Position numbers and translations under genes: made by a program
In this document: positions 19,540-31,860 of the stretch, piece after piece
How positions within the stretch are numbered: position 1 is the first letter of the stretch
How the letters are laid out: every line of letters begins with the position of its first letter
NCBI GenBank assembly: GCA_015501595.1
Contig: JADNRX010000001.1
Location: 806,001 to 870,000, forward strand
From: Hymenopellis radicata
Taxonomy: Eukaryota; Basidiomycota; Agaricomycetes; Agaricales; Physalacriaceae
Direction of reading: 5' to 3'
Length of the DNA: 64,000 nt
Notes under the pieces: generated by a model
Told to the model about the DNA's origin: nothing
Databases searched by the model: none
The model's input: only the letters and a program-made list of their open reading frames with translations

Positions 19540-21653
19540 CTATGCCCGGGTTGCTTTCATTGGGGGCGAGATCAAAGGTAACTACCCAGCGGCGGCCTAG
19601 AATGTTGTCTGGTCCGCTTCGTAAAGAACGGACAAGTAACCAGGAAGCAACAAAGGATTGGGAGAACCTGACGGACCCTGGAGACATCAAGGATACTTTC
19701 TGGAAATTGTGCCACACAGTGCACTCTAAGTCTCTACCGAGAGCAAAGGTGACTGAATGGGAAAGAAGCGATAATGGGATTGAATTACCAGAGAGCGAGA
19801 CGGTATACACGGACGGCGGATGCATAAACAACGGCGACGACAACGCAAAAGCAAGCGCCGGAATCTGGTTCGGAGTCGACGACGAAAGATCCGTCTGCCG
19901 GCTCATATCCCCCTGGCAGGCAGGCGAGACGAGAGCTCAGGCGACACCCTAGCCCCAGTGAAAACCCCCCAGTGTCAGATCGTCTCGTAGAGTGAAAAAA
20001 TCCCTAGACCCTGATTTCATGCTGTGGCAAGGAATGAAACGATCTGACACGATATTTTAGACTAGATATTTGTGGGAGAGAGCTTCCCAGAGTGTGTGAT
20101 CTTGTAAAACAGATGGCACACGACTACGCACGACCGGGCACAATCCTTTCCTTTGCTAGCATTGGCCAATCAATTGCATAACCCCAGTATCATCGCACAA
20201 TAAAATTTAGATGCCAAAAAGTTGCTCTATTGCGCTCGAGGATGGCATAAAGTAAACTATTCTAATGCCTTTGGGGCGACGTGTACCGTAGTAATCAACC
20301 AGTCCTCCGCTGGCTGTCCCGTTCATCGGCAACAGCTCTAAGAGCAATACACCCCACGCCGGCGGCGGGCATGGTCACGGACACACCGCACCACCACCTG
20401 CCACTCCATCCTTCCTCGTATTCTCATCGTATTCCGAAGTCCACTTAGTTATCGTCATTCTTTGTGCTGCGTCATCTTTGTACTATGAACAGACAATGAG
20501 TAACCATTAATTCGTTACAGCAAGAAGCCTCACCACGGATCACTGCCTTGCAGTCCAGGCAGGTCGTGTTGTTAACAGCCTTGTGGTTCGAATGAGTAGG
20601 GGATGTTGGTGACAGGGTGGTACACACCTTGGCAAAACCACCGTGATGCCAAACCCGACGACAATGACAACGACCGTGCACGACAACAGTTGCTGGCGGG
20701 TCCAATGAGCGGTACCATACGAGTACAGTTCCTACAGGTCAATAGATGTCAGGAGAAGGCCATGGCCCACTTGAGCAGAGCAGAGGGACGGAGACAGCTA
20801 CCGCACACAAGAATGGTCATGGCAAGAAGGCAAGGTCACTCGAGGGCAATTCGAACATTTGCCAAGTCGATTCAAACTCCGACTCAGTGGACTCGGAGGG
20901 ACTTGGACGAGACTCTTGCAAACAGCGAAGGGCACGAATATGTGACACGATGACAGCAGATGGAATAAGGAAGGCTTGATAGTTTTTAGAAGTGAAACAT
21001 AGCTAATCTTGATCGTGATGCTCTGACACGATCACAGACTCTTAGACTTCCTCGTGCTTGAGAAGACCCTTGATCGAACGTCTCTGGCAAGTTCTCACAG
21101 GTTTTCACACTACGGGGTTTTCACTGGGCCCTAGCGATGGCAGAATCTTGGCAGAATCTACGCTACTAACAGACCAGAGGGGCGACGCGCTTACAATTAT
21201 TACACCGGATATATCGGACGGCCGGATGCCAAGCTATCGAGAGTGCTGATTGCGCACCTGAGGGCGCGCAATGCGGACACCACGCTCCAGTGGGTCAAGT
21301 GGATCGAAGGAAATGAAGGAGCGGACGCGCTCGCGACCGAAGGACTGGGGAAAGAGACCCGAGCTGAAGCCGACTGGAGCAAAGTTAGCAAGAATCACCC
21401 AAGCACCTACAAGGCAATTAAACAATCGACGAAGAAGACCAAGAGTAAGACTTACCAGTCGCAGGTCACGAGAATGCGGACCCAACGTATGATAGAGAGA
21501 ACACGCCAGGCGGTAGAGGATCTTACCGGACGCGCGCTGTCAAGCGCCGTCGCAAGGATTTCTCTAGGTCCATCAGACATTTCATGTGGATGTGCACACA
21601 TGATGCATACAGGATTAATGTATCGGACGCTTAGGATAGCCGGTGGTGTATAA
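19540..21653 (+). mobile_element. Decayed LINE (RNase H region) split by a TIR element
   Basis: The left part to about 19946 reads L-P-E-S-E-T-V-Y-T-D-G-G-C-I-N-N-G and A-S-A-G-I-W-F-G, the first strand of an RNase H domain as in fungal non-LTR retrotransposons. The right part resumes near 21135 and includes L-Q-W-V-K-W-I-E-G-N-E-G-A-D-A-L-A, the C-terminal RNase H motif, then a Lys/Arg-rich tail. At least one frameshift is present in the right part and the reverse transcriptase is absent. The halves are separated by the element at 19953-21128. Confidence 0.75.
19953..21128. mobile_element. Non-autonomous TIR DNA transposon nested in the LINE
   Basis: A 1.18-kb element with terminal inverted repeats of about 25 bp; both ends read CAGTGAAAACCCC inward after two to three C residues. 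CCCTAG flanks both sides (19947-19952 and 21129-21134), a likely short target duplication. Subterminal sequences share CGATCTGACACGAT-like words at both ends. The internal ORFs (for example 20603-20953) have no recognisable transposase. The superfamily is unclear: the terminal CAGTG recalls hAT, but an 8-bp duplication is not seen. Confidence 0.7.
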
Positions 21654-23237
21654 ACAAAAACGTTGCCTGCAGATGATCATGGTGGTCGCTGTATGATGCA
21701 GATGGCGACAACAAATGCACGCGACTCATATCGATTCCTTGGCGGCTACCGAATACTGCGCACACAGAGCATAATAGGGAACATATAACTCAACCAACAC
21801 GCGGTCCGGGTTCGTGACAGAGACCAGTGAAAAACGTTGAATGCTCCGATCGTCGATTCTGTGAGGAGAAGTTCCGGAAGACATATAGCTGGATGGAATT
21901 GCCCAGACAGTACTCGCGATTGACAAGCTGCATCATAAGTCTTGATATCCCAAATATATGAAGAGTGGTGATCCATCTGCGGCAGGCACAGAGGAGTGTA
22001 GCGTTGAACTATGGAAAATCCCGAACAAGTTTCACCAGAGTGTTCACATATGCTCCTTTCCTCGAGCTTGGTGCCTTCCCAGAAATCACCAGTGCACCAT
22101 TGTCCTGAGGCGCGAGATTCGCAAGTGGCGTTCAAACCGTCAACGACTTTGGTGCTCCGCAACGTGTGACCGGACACACGCGTGGTCTCGACTCTCCTTG
22201 AGATAAGAACGACGACGGCACGAGAAGCAAGGGTAAAAGCCGCCTACTCAGGATCCTGGTGTCCGAGGGAGCACATCTGCTGGTGTGGAAGTTAAGGGAT
22301 GAGAGAGTCATCCCAGACGGCGTAAAGAAGACCGTGTCAGGAACAGACTGATCAACAAGACTGCGAACGGATCAGCGACTCGCATCACGGAGATACGGCA
22401 GGATACGGCAAGAAGTCAATCTCCTCGTCGCCGGTCGGCGAATCGAACGTCGTCTACCATACGTGGGGCGGCGTGCTTCATAACGAGCAAAATTTCCACG
22501 ACGAATGGAATGGGGAGCCAGGGGTTTTAGTGGGTTGCATCGTAGGGTTTTGGGTTATTTCATGTTTATGTTCTATGTTCTATGTTCTATGTTCTACAGT
22601 ATGTTCTATGTTCTCTGTTCTCTGTTGAGTTACAGTTGGTTACGATGCACGGACCGGAGTGCGTTTCCTCGAGAGACGCGCAAATTATCAACGGCAAACG
22701 TACCCAATATTTATGGCACCCCACCGCCTCACTACTAGTACCATAGCGCTGACCGCTCCTCCTCCCTAGCAACACACTAATGACCGCAGGTTCACGTGCA
22801 GTAGAGTTGCAAATCGGTTTAGAGGCAACAAGACGTTGAGACGCGGTAAAGTCATCGATACCTATACCGTCTCCAGACCATCAAATTTCCTTACATCAAG
22901 GTGATAAAACGTTGCGGGTTTGCGAGGTCCTCGAACGTTTATAGACGAGTGCTCTGTACATTGTCTTAGACCACATTCCACTGCGTCCGATTGACGTAGG
23001 GAGGAGCACAAGTGACAAAAGAGCTGCAGAAGAGCACAGACCAATTCAATCGTACGAAGAAAGCTGGAATCAGCCGACCGCGCCGCGTGCGAAAATACGT
23101 GCGATCCTCATGACTCAATCTGGAAGGACAGACGATCTCGTGTACAACTTGCTCTCGACCAGCTAGAAGATGCACCCTCTGTCGCGGTCAAATTAACGTG
23201 TATATCTTTCTACCTTTTCAATCTATCCGGACACAGA
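21654..23237. other. Intergenic, decayed sequence
   Basis: Short ORFs on both strands without family character, the longest being a 143-residue minus ORF at 21746-22177. A (TGTTCTA)n microsatellite lies inside. The last 100 bp before 23238 should be the promoter of the mitochondrial kinase gene. Confidence 0.45.
22567..22626. repeat. TGTTCTA microsatellite
   Basis: About eight imperfect copies of a 7-bp unit TGTTCTA, the later ones changed to TGTTCTC, with one break (TGTTCTACAG) in the middle. Confidence 0.85.
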
Positions 23238-25121
23238 ATGTCATGGTATCTCCATCGATCACGGTTCACCACACCGCCCCGCATTAATAGAGCACCATGT
23301 TGCACACGACGATGGGAGTCGACTGCACTTCATTTCTATCAGAACCGACAGCTGGAGCTCTATGCGTCCAAGGAGGCGAAGCGGCTCACTTTGAGGCAGT
23401 TGGTGCGTGTCACGTTTTACTTGGACGAACAATATCTGGAATCTGAATGCAGGTGTTCTTTGGGCGCTCGATGACCGAGGCGAGGCTAATCACCGTGTGT
23501 TACTCGTCGCCTCATCTGCTTAGTTGTTCAAGGCAGGCTAGAGTGCAAACTATGTCCGGACCGAACTACCCGTCCGAATAGCGCATCGACTCAGAGATCT
23601 CCAAGCCTTGCCTTACATCGTCGTTACACAGGTGTGTTGTTTATAGACACATCATTTCTACGGTTCAACTTACTTTTTATATCCAGGAAGGGGTTGCCAA
23701 AGTATACGAGGTTCGGAATTACCTTCTCTCCAGTCTAGACCACTTGAGAGCATTTACGCACAGCTCTACTGGTCGGCATTCGAAAAGTCAAACATCCACA
23801 GCAGTCATACGATACGTGCTTATGTCCTTCCAGGTTCAGAAGATACCCCGTTGTGAATACCCTTGAAGAAAACACAAGATTTTGCGAGTTTCTCCGGCAG
23901 CTTCTCGATGAACAGTAATACTTTCGCCTCATTGCTCAAGTTCACCTTGCTTAACCTCTTTCAAGCGCAGCTGTTATTCCGAATTTATACCTCGGCCTGT
24001 CCTTGTCGTCACCATATTTACTGCCAGATCAGCTAGACTCATTTATGAGACGCATGCTCACTTCGCGGATATCTCGCAGGGTATTGGCGGAACACCACCT
24101 TGCACTCTCCGAGGGATACAGCAATGGCAAAGACTCAGACGCGCGGGAACCCCACGTTGGTATAATCTCCACGGCACTGGATGTTGAAGCCAGCATAAGG
24201 AAGTGTATAGACCTTCTACGGTCAAGGCCTTACTACGGTACTTCACCCCACCAATGGCCTCAAATCATTGCAGACGGTCATTTGGGTACCAAATTTCCGT
24301 ACATCCGAGAGCATCTAGAGTAAGGTTCCGCCTCCATTGCGCCCGTCTTACATACTGATGATCGGCTGTCAGATATATCGTCTTCGAGATACTCAAGAAT
24401 GTAAGTTTTCATTCAACCTACTGCACGATGGAATTAAACGAAATGTAGTCTATGGATGCCACTTGTCGATACCACGCATCATCGCCAACACTACCTGAGA
24501 TAGCTATAACGATCGCGGAAGGCGTTAATGATGTAGGGATACGCATTTCCGACCAAGGCCTGTGGTTTGGATTCTCGCAGTTGACGATACTTATCTATAT
24601 CCAGGTGGCGGCCTATCATTGGAGGACCTTCAAGTCAACTCATCCGGAGACCTGTTTTCGTTCTCCCACGTAAGGAATGCCACTAGGTTGGAAAACTCGC
24701 GTTTGGGCGCGCTCCGGACGGCCGTTGGTAAGCGCGAAGGACTTCGCGCGACTGTTAGTGAACAAGTGGCGCGCTGGAAACTTGATTCGGATGAGAAGGA
24801 TTCTGTTCAGGCTGTTGATCAGAGAATCGGTGTTGGACTTCCTATGAGTCACATATTCTCAACGTGCGATGTTTTGTCTGTTGTCCGCAGCTATGCTCAA
24901 CGACTCATTCTAGATACTTTGGCGGCTCGTTAGAGCTTGTTTCTCTGGATGGTTGGGGTACGTCGCTTTTGTCAGTGGAAATGCTCAGAGAGGTTGAATG
25001 ACTCAATTAGGGACTGACGCGTATCTGCGGCTACCCAAACTTGTACGCGTATTTCACTTGTTGAAAACTCCACCTTATGCTGTTTTCCTAGGGCACAAAC
25101 CTCGAAGGTATCGAGGTCTAA
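23238..25121 (+). CDS. Mitochondrial branched-chain ketoacid/pyruvate dehydrogenase kinase
   Basis: A GHKL-type protein kinase that phosphorylates and inactivates the E1 subunit of a mitochondrial ketoacid dehydrogenase. The start at 23238 gives an Arg-rich, acid-free presequence (M-S-W-Y-L-H-R-S-R-F). Spliced blocks in order: F-Y-Q-N-R-Q-L-E-L-Y-A-S-K; F-F-G-R-S-M-T-E-A-R-L-I; N-Y-V-R-T-E-L-P-V-R-I-A-H-R; L-S-S-P-Y-L-L-P-D-Q-L; Y-I-V-F-E-I-L-K-N (N box); D-V-G-I-R-I-S-D-Q-G-G-G-L (G1 box); G-V-G-L-P-M-S (G2); F-G-G-S-L-E-L-V-S-L-D-G-W-G-T-D. About ten exons. The G1 box needs an intron at 24558-24604 with a GC donor (CAAG|GCCTGT). The gene appears intact to the stop TAA at 25119. The sequence looks nearer BCKDK than PDK, but this is not certain. 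Confidence 0.92.
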
Positions 25122-25478
25122 TAGCGCGTTTGGGTAGGGACGGAGACTTCCAACGGCGATTACGGAGATAGATTACAACCCTCCTTTACAACGTCTGGCT
25201 GCATGTAAATGATTAGCGCCTGTGTCGCTGAATGCTGGGATTTATTGTAAGTTAGACCTGTACGATACAATGAGTTGGTGTGCAGGGGGATTATGACTTC
25301 TAAGACATCGCCTTCAGGGTGGCGGTGTCAGTCGGTGTCAAATTTGTTAAAGTAAAACTTGATCCGGTGTTAGCGCTTGACGACCTTGGACTGGATTCTA
25401 CTCTGCATTCCGCCATCACCACCGCAGTAAATCTTGGATGGATAGATTCTCAGGCTGTTAAACGGACACTCGTATACA
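25122..25478. other. Intergenic
   Basis: Holds the kinase 3' UTR and the promoter of the Pro-rich gene. An ORF opens at 25319 but runs out of frame into the next gene and is not supported. Confidence 0.5.
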
Positions 25479-26669
25479 ATGTCGCAACCGCCAGCCCCGC
25501 CCTCGCCACCGCCTCCTGCTTACTCTGAGCAGGAATTTGACGCCAAGGTAGCCACTGCACTGCAGGCATCGCTGCACATCTCGCAGGCCAAGAAACCTGC
25601 TCAGGACGAAGAGGAATGGGAAGAATGGGACGAGGCTGCGTTTGAGGCGGCCGCGCGCGCGGCGTCCGGCCAAGATCGACCAGCATCGCCGTCGGCTAGC
25701 TCGAGCAGTGGGAGCTCATCGTCGCGAGCACTGCCGCCTCCGCCAGCATCCCATCGGAACAGTGCATCGCCGCCTGTTACACGCCCGCTTAATATTCACA
25801 AGAAAAACAGATCCTCATCATCGTCGGTGACAGCGCCGTCAGCGTCATCGTCCAGTCGCCCGTCTGAGAAGCCCCGGCCCAGCTGGTACGACGAGGCTGG
25901 ATTGGGCCAACCCACTGCGTCTCCGTCGACCGGGCCATCAGGGTTTGTCATTCAGAACACGACGGAGAACGACGATGACTATTCTGTGCCGCCGCCTCCG
26001 TTTAGCGCCATGGGACCCTCGTTGGACGGCCCTCCGTTCGAAGAGGTAGATACCTCGTCGCATCGCACGCCCCAACCGCGCCCTGTCCTGACAATGCGGC
26101 CGCCCTCTGTGGCGCCTGTACTTCAACAGACATTACAGTATGACCGACCTCATCATACTCGGTTAATCACTCCGCCCCCGCCCCCACCTCCCTTATCTAC
26201 TTCGCCATCACATGCCAGAATGGGCTTCAATCCTTCTGTGGCGTACGGCAAGACGCGCAACCCCGGCCCATACCCCGAAGCCCAGTCAATACAGTCTCTT
26301 GACGCAGCTGCGTTCTACAAGTATTAAATTTCCCCCACTATTTCCGATGCCCACAACTGATGTCGTCTCAACAGCTCGTCTGTCGCTTCACAACTCGCTC
26401 CTGCTTCGCCACAGCGGCCGCACAGCATGTCTCCCCAACGTCCTCCCAGTATGATAGGACAATCACCACAGCCCTCACACAAACGCGCGACATATGCCCC
26501 AGTAGCACCTGTACCAACATACCCCAACGCCGCGATGCGCCCTCGTATGCCATCCGCCGCAGACCTCTCCAACTACACTCCTTCATATGCCGACCCCAAC
26601 GCCTACACCGGGGCCCAGAACGCGCGATGGGCAACCTCAGAACAACAACTATCCAATTTCTTCCACTAA
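25479..26669 (+). CDS. Pro/Ser-rich disordered protein of unknown function
   Basis: Two exons, 25479-26320 and 26375-26669, joined by a 54-nt intron (GTATTA...ACAG), giving about 378 residues. The N-terminus has M-S-Q-P-P-A-P-P-S and P-P-P-P-A-Y-S-E-Q-E-F, a PPxY-like site. A short acidic/Trp helix follows (E-E-W-E-E-W-D-E-A-A-F). The rest is rich in polyproline runs (eight in a row near 26167-26200), poly-Ser and S-P sites. It ends S-E-Q-Q-L-S-N-F-F-H. No signal peptide, membrane helix or catalytic motif is visible. A scaffold for WW/SH3 partners is possible; I do not recognise a family. Confidence 0.75.
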
Positions 26670-26969
26670 ACACCGCTTATTTCATCCTGTTGTAAGTGTA
26701 CACTATTATATATCTGATCCAATCGCTCGATGTACTGCTTCTACTCTTTAACCACCATCCGACCATCCGACTTAGTAGTACATGTATACCAGTTTGCCCG
26801 TTATTTTTATTATTATTGGGGGACAAGTAATCTATCTAATACAGCAGTCAATTCAGACAGAAACCAATGCCGCGAAACGTCGCAATCATCGTGAATGTGA
26901 ATGCTTGTATTAGATTACAACCTCTCGGCGGCAGTCGGCACGTTCATCACGCACACAATGACCTGACAC

Positions 26970-29347
26970 CTACTGCGCTGGAGGAGCATCGCCAAGAGCG
27001 CCGATAAGGCCCTCAAGAATGGCTTTGCGAGGAAGACCTTGCTCCGAGTCGTCGTCGTTCGATGGCTCCGCATCGTCCACATTGTCGTGGTAGAGCTGCA
27101 GTGTATTCACAATGTCCTGCAATGTCTGGTTCTTGCGGTTCATCATCTGCAGTGCGTGTGTACGGATCTAGAGACGTAAGTCAGAATACATCGGAACAGT
27201 ACTGGGAGACTTACACCGTCATCCTCCATGATGACCCATGCGAGGATGTAATCCACTGTCTGCAGAGTGTACAGGCCTCCACTTAGTCGCCGCAAGTACC
27301 AAGCTTCTGCATCCATCGGTATATCATCGTCGTCATTTAGTAACTAGGGAGTATTCGTCAGGATGAGCACCAAGAACCAATATCAGTCTCACCTGTTTAT
27401 CCTCCTCAATCTCCTTGTCTGTCACTTGCAGCCGTGCCTTTGCAGAGTCCCGTATATCAAGCAACTTGTCCACCTTTTCGTAATTATTCTCAACAAACTT
27501 CATCAGCAGTCGAGTGCGCTCCGGTGTATCCGAGCCTATGTTGGAAAACAAGGACGCAAGTATACTGAGCGTGTGAGAGGTATCTTCGGATGCGGGGATT
27601 TCGCCTGATTTTTGTTTCTTGTGCAACTTTACAAAATTATGTTTAGAAGTTTAACCAAGCTCGCGCCACTCACTTTGCCCATGAACACGGAGAATAATAT
27701 TTTGAGTCCCAAGGCTTCGATGAAGGCCTCGCACGCCGCAGTGCCATCTGGTCCAGACATGGCATAATCTAGTGTTTTGATTGACCGTGACCGCGATTGT
27801 AACTTTTCTCTGCCGATGGATTAGATTGAAAACGTGGATTCTGGGAAAGGATGTGTACTTCATCATGAGCACCATGAGATCGGCGCCCTCAGCTGCAAGA
27901 AAAAGCTGTTTGATTTTGCGCTCGTTCAGTGCCGAACATAATGCATCAAAGGTGTTCTCCATAAATTCGACTTCATCCGGATCTACTGGGTCGCGCCGAC
28001 GATATTGCTATGGAACATTCAGAAACAGGAGGAAGACAAGGTCATTGAAACGTACTGAGAGAGTTTTGAGTAATGTTTCCACACCATCTTCCTCACCAAA
28101 CTTGAGACGATTAGCCAGGTTGTCTTGAAGTAATATGGACAACAGCTCTGCGGCGTAACCTCTGTTATCGTCGTGTTCCTTGGCTTGTATTCGAGTTAAG
28201 AGCCATTTCATGATGTTGGTTTTCGCTACAAGATCTGAAGACAAAGATGGATTGAAGCCGAGGATATTCTCGAATATGCCTATGACAAAGTCAGAGTGAG
28301 GCGGTCGGACATGAAGAGGCGCGTACCTAGGATGTGGAATATTCCCTGCCGATCGGATTCCTCTTGCTCGTTAAATCGTTTGAGGTTCTCTACGAGTAGT
28401 TCCAATATTGAATTCTCCAACTGCAAAGGGTTCAACACAAGTTGGTAGGTAGTAGGGTCCACGCACCAGAGACTCTATCAATGTTTTAAGCGCCTCAGCG
28501 GTGTCTTCGTCGTCCTCTTCGGCCTCGTTGCCAACATCTTCGTCGGTGAGTTCGTGAACCACTTCAACGACGTCAATCGCGATGTCTGCGTTCTCGTGAC
28601 TGAGAAGACCGACGAGTAGAGCCACAGTCCCAGACTTGACCAGCTCAGTATAAGACAATACAGGTGCCTGTGCCAAAGGTAGCAGGGCCTTTAATGCGCC
28701 GTCTAGATCCGCCTCGGAGTCGATGAATCTGAAGTTTTGTTAGATACACCAAGTCATGGATGGTTCACCAACTTTGTAGGGTCATCCGGATACTTTGACC
28801 GCTGGTCCTGATTTTTGTTGACTGCACGTTCAAACTTGAGAAGAGTGCGCCTGATTGCTGTGATGGACAGTTCGCCGGGCTACGCGTGTTGTGAGCAGTT
28901 CACTCATGCGAGAACAGGCTATCTCACATCGTCTTGAACACCCTCCCCTCCAGCACTGTCGAAGATATTTAGGATCTCCTTCTGTTCTGAGGTCAGTCCG
29001 CCGCCGTAGAAACGTCCCTCGTCATCCTCCTCCGCAAAGTAGTCCGCGTCTCCTCCAGGTGCAAAGTCTGTGCCGTCTTCCATGTCCTCGTCGACGTCCT
29101 CGATGGTCACCGCACGCGATTTGCCTTTGCTAGATGTGGCGCCGTCGTTCGATATAGGCTCAGGCACTGGCGCTGACGGTGTGTCCAGCTTCATTTTCTT
29201 CAACATGTCCGGTGTGGGGTTGTCTGGAAGTTTGCGCTTGCCAGCGCCTGGTGGCAGTTTTGGCACCTGGAGACCGGTATATTGAGCATTTTCGCAGCCA
29301 TAGTGAACGACGTTGAGACGCACCTTGAATAATTTATCAATGTCCAT
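26970..29347 (-). CDS. CTNNBL1: Beta-catenin-like protein 1 (CTNNBL1), spliceosome-associated ARM protein
   Basis: A nuclear armadillo-repeat protein associated with the Prp19/CDC5L spliceosomal complex. The start M-D-I-D-K-L-F-K at 29347 is preferred over an upstream ATG at 29371. A 57-nt in-frame intron without a stop separates it from V-P-K-L-P-P-G-A-G-K-R-K. Strong family blocks are D-N-P-T-P-D-M-L-K-K-M-K, F-A-P-G-G-D-A-D-Y-F-A-E-E and G-L-T-S-E-Q-K-E-I-L-N-I-F-D. Helical ARM repeats follow across about eight exons; an Asp/Glu-rich loop is at 28490-28540. The C-terminus has Y-T-L-Q-T-V-D-Y-I-L-A-W and ends D-A-P-P-A-Q. It shares an 84-bp divergent promoter with RAD7. Confidence 0.93.
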
Positions 29348-29431
29348 GATGATGAGTATGAGTATGAGCAAGTCGCGAGTCCAAGTAACGCGTAGCGTGA
29401 CACAATTTGCGATCTCGTCTTGACAGCCATC

Positions 29432-31535
29432 ATGAGTCGAGCCAACAATGTCAGAGGCCCAACGTCTGCTTTGACGGAATTTCTGAGGGTATTTCTTGCC
29501 ATTTCATTCAATATCCATCCCACCTCTTACCAGTGGCGCGTAGGAATCAGGCATTACTCCCACGGCAGTAGCTCTTCGCGCCGCAAACCGCATACCGCGC
29601 CAGGACGAGAATACAACAGATGCAGCAGCTGCTGAAACACCCCAAGAAGAGGCAGAGGCCGCTGAACCAGATCCAGATCCTTCTCCTCGACGCACCAGAC
29701 GAGTAAGACCTTGCTTTCCTTGTCTTCGCTTTACTTATCAGCTCTTCACAGAGAAACACCAACTATGACTCGGATGAACTTGACGATCCGCCAACACCAG
29801 CAAAGAAACAAAAGGTAACCAAAGCAGCCGAAACAAAGAAAGCAGCGGCGAAAGGCAAAGGTCGCAAGGTCAAGAAAGGCAAGGACGACGACGACGATGA
29901 CGAAGAGGATGCCTATACAGCTCTCTCCAGATCCTTATGGTCTAATCAAGGTGCCTCATCCTCTAAGCCACCCGTAGGCGGCTTTGCAAACTGCGCGAAA
30001 TGCGAAAAGCGCTTCACTGTGGTACGCATTTTCCCTGCCTCTCTTGCATCTGGCTTAGTTGGCTCCAAGACCAAGTATACCATGGCAGCCATACCAGGTC
30101 CAGGATACCTCTGTCATCCTTGTGCGAAAGCTGGAGGAAGTGATCCATTCAAGAAACCCGCTGTGCCCAAGAAGCGCAAACCAGCCGCAGAACGCAGAAA
30201 CGTCACGCATTTCGAAGAGCGGCTGTTCCCTTCCTTGGCGAGTCTATGCATTGAGGTACGACATATCTCCTACGCGTCATTCTTCATATCCTTACCTCGT
30301 CATAGATTATATCGCGTCACCTCAACGAGATCGACGCGTTTGGCGATATCGGGACGTTGAACATGCAGTCTATCTCTAAAGCCATTTCCAAAAACCGCAG
30401 TCTGTTCGTATTCATTCAAACCAAAGTCCCGCTCTTTTTGATGAATTTGTCCAGGTCCTCAGAGAACGCTCATCTGTTTTATGGTGCAGAACATACCAAT
30501 TTGACGTTGTACGATGCTACTAGTAAGATATGTCTCAATTTTCCGTGAACTTTCTCCTTACTCTTATTCAACAGAACTAGGCCCGACGCTCTCACGACCT
30601 TGGCGTACTTGAACCCCAATTTGACTACCCTTCGATTGGACTTCTGTGGTCTTATATCGGACGCCGTCATATCGGCATGGTCAAATTCCCTACCCAACCT
30701 CGTCTCCCTCCAACTGCTAGGCCCATTCCTGATAAAACCCCCGGCCTGGATCCAGTTCTTCACGTCCCACCCCAAGTTGGAATGTTTCTTCATTACCCAA
30801 AGCCCTCGCTTTGACCTGGAGTGTCTCGACGCTTTAATCGACACTTCAGGCGAGACGCTGCAAAAGCTCGGGCTCCAAGAAGTCGGTCAGCTGTCTGACG
30901 AATTCCTCCAGTCTATTGCGCGGCTCGCTGGCCACCTCAAGGTCCTGGATATTTCAGATCCCAGTACACCGTGCAGCGACGATGCCTTGATTACCCTTCT
31001 TGAGGCAGTTGGACCTACGCTGACGTCTCTAAACATCTCTGGCCACCACACCGCGGAAGATGACGTCCTACTGAGCGGGGTGCAACCAAACGTACAGTGT
31101 CTTTCCTCGTTAGCGATACGTGGACTCGGCAGGCTCTCCAACGAGGGCGTGGCCGACTTCTTTTCAGGATGGACATCGAACCCTCCTCTAACCTCGCTCG
31201 ATATGTCACGTATACCGCTTCTGAAAAACGAGGCTCTTCTAGCTCTGCTCGAACATTCAGGTAGCGCCCTTCAAGAGCTGAATATTAACGGCTGGAAAGA
31301 CGTCGAAAATGAGGCCTTGGAGCAGATCGGCGTGCGAGCTCCCGAGTTGAGAACGATCGACTTGGGATTCTGTCGCGGCGTCGACGACTTTACGCTCAAG
31401 GGCCTGATTGAGCAGAACAACGGCGTGATCAGAGAAATCAAGGTTTGGGGCTGTAATCGGGTGGCTGGTAAATGGCATCTGAGCGGTAAGAAACACGAAA
31501 ATCTCCGTATATATGGGATAGAATCGTTCAATTAG
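29432..31535 (+). CDS. RAD7: RAD7-like nucleotide excision repair LRR protein
   Basis: Partner of Rad16 in global-genome nucleotide excision repair. The start M-S-R-A-N-N-V-R-G-P-T-S-A-L-T-E-F-L-R is the conserved Rad7 N-terminus. It is followed by an acidic, Lys-rich disordered stretch (29760-29930). A C4 zinc site reads C-A-K-C...C-H-P-C near 29993-30130, interrupted by an intron. After K-R-K and two small exons comes a large final exon (to 31535) with leucine-rich repeats: L-T-T-L-R-L-D-F-C-G-L, L-K-V-L-D-I-S-D, L-T-S-L-D-M-S-R, L-R-T-I-D-L-G-F-C-R. Length and domain order match fungal Rad7. It ends near repeat-rich DNA. Confidence 0.92.
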
Positions 31536-31860
31536 TATCTTGCACCTTTGACCTGCTTGTATTTATGGACTACGATCACAGGACTGGAACGTTACAGCCC
31601 AAAGAAAGACGCGATAATATTTACAATCTGTGGCGGTGCGTGTTCAGATGTTCTTGTGACGCCGCGCATGTCAAAGCTATCCGGCGTCTTTCCTGGAGAT
31701 GAGGCGACGGTTATTTTGGCTGAAAGTACTATTGCTGATGACCTCCAAGCCTCCAACAAATGCATATCACCCTGACATCACCTCAATGCAGCGTGTACGA
31801 TACCGTCCACTATCAAGCCAGGCCGATGACAACCAGAAAGGCGTCGCGTGATTGCAAGCA

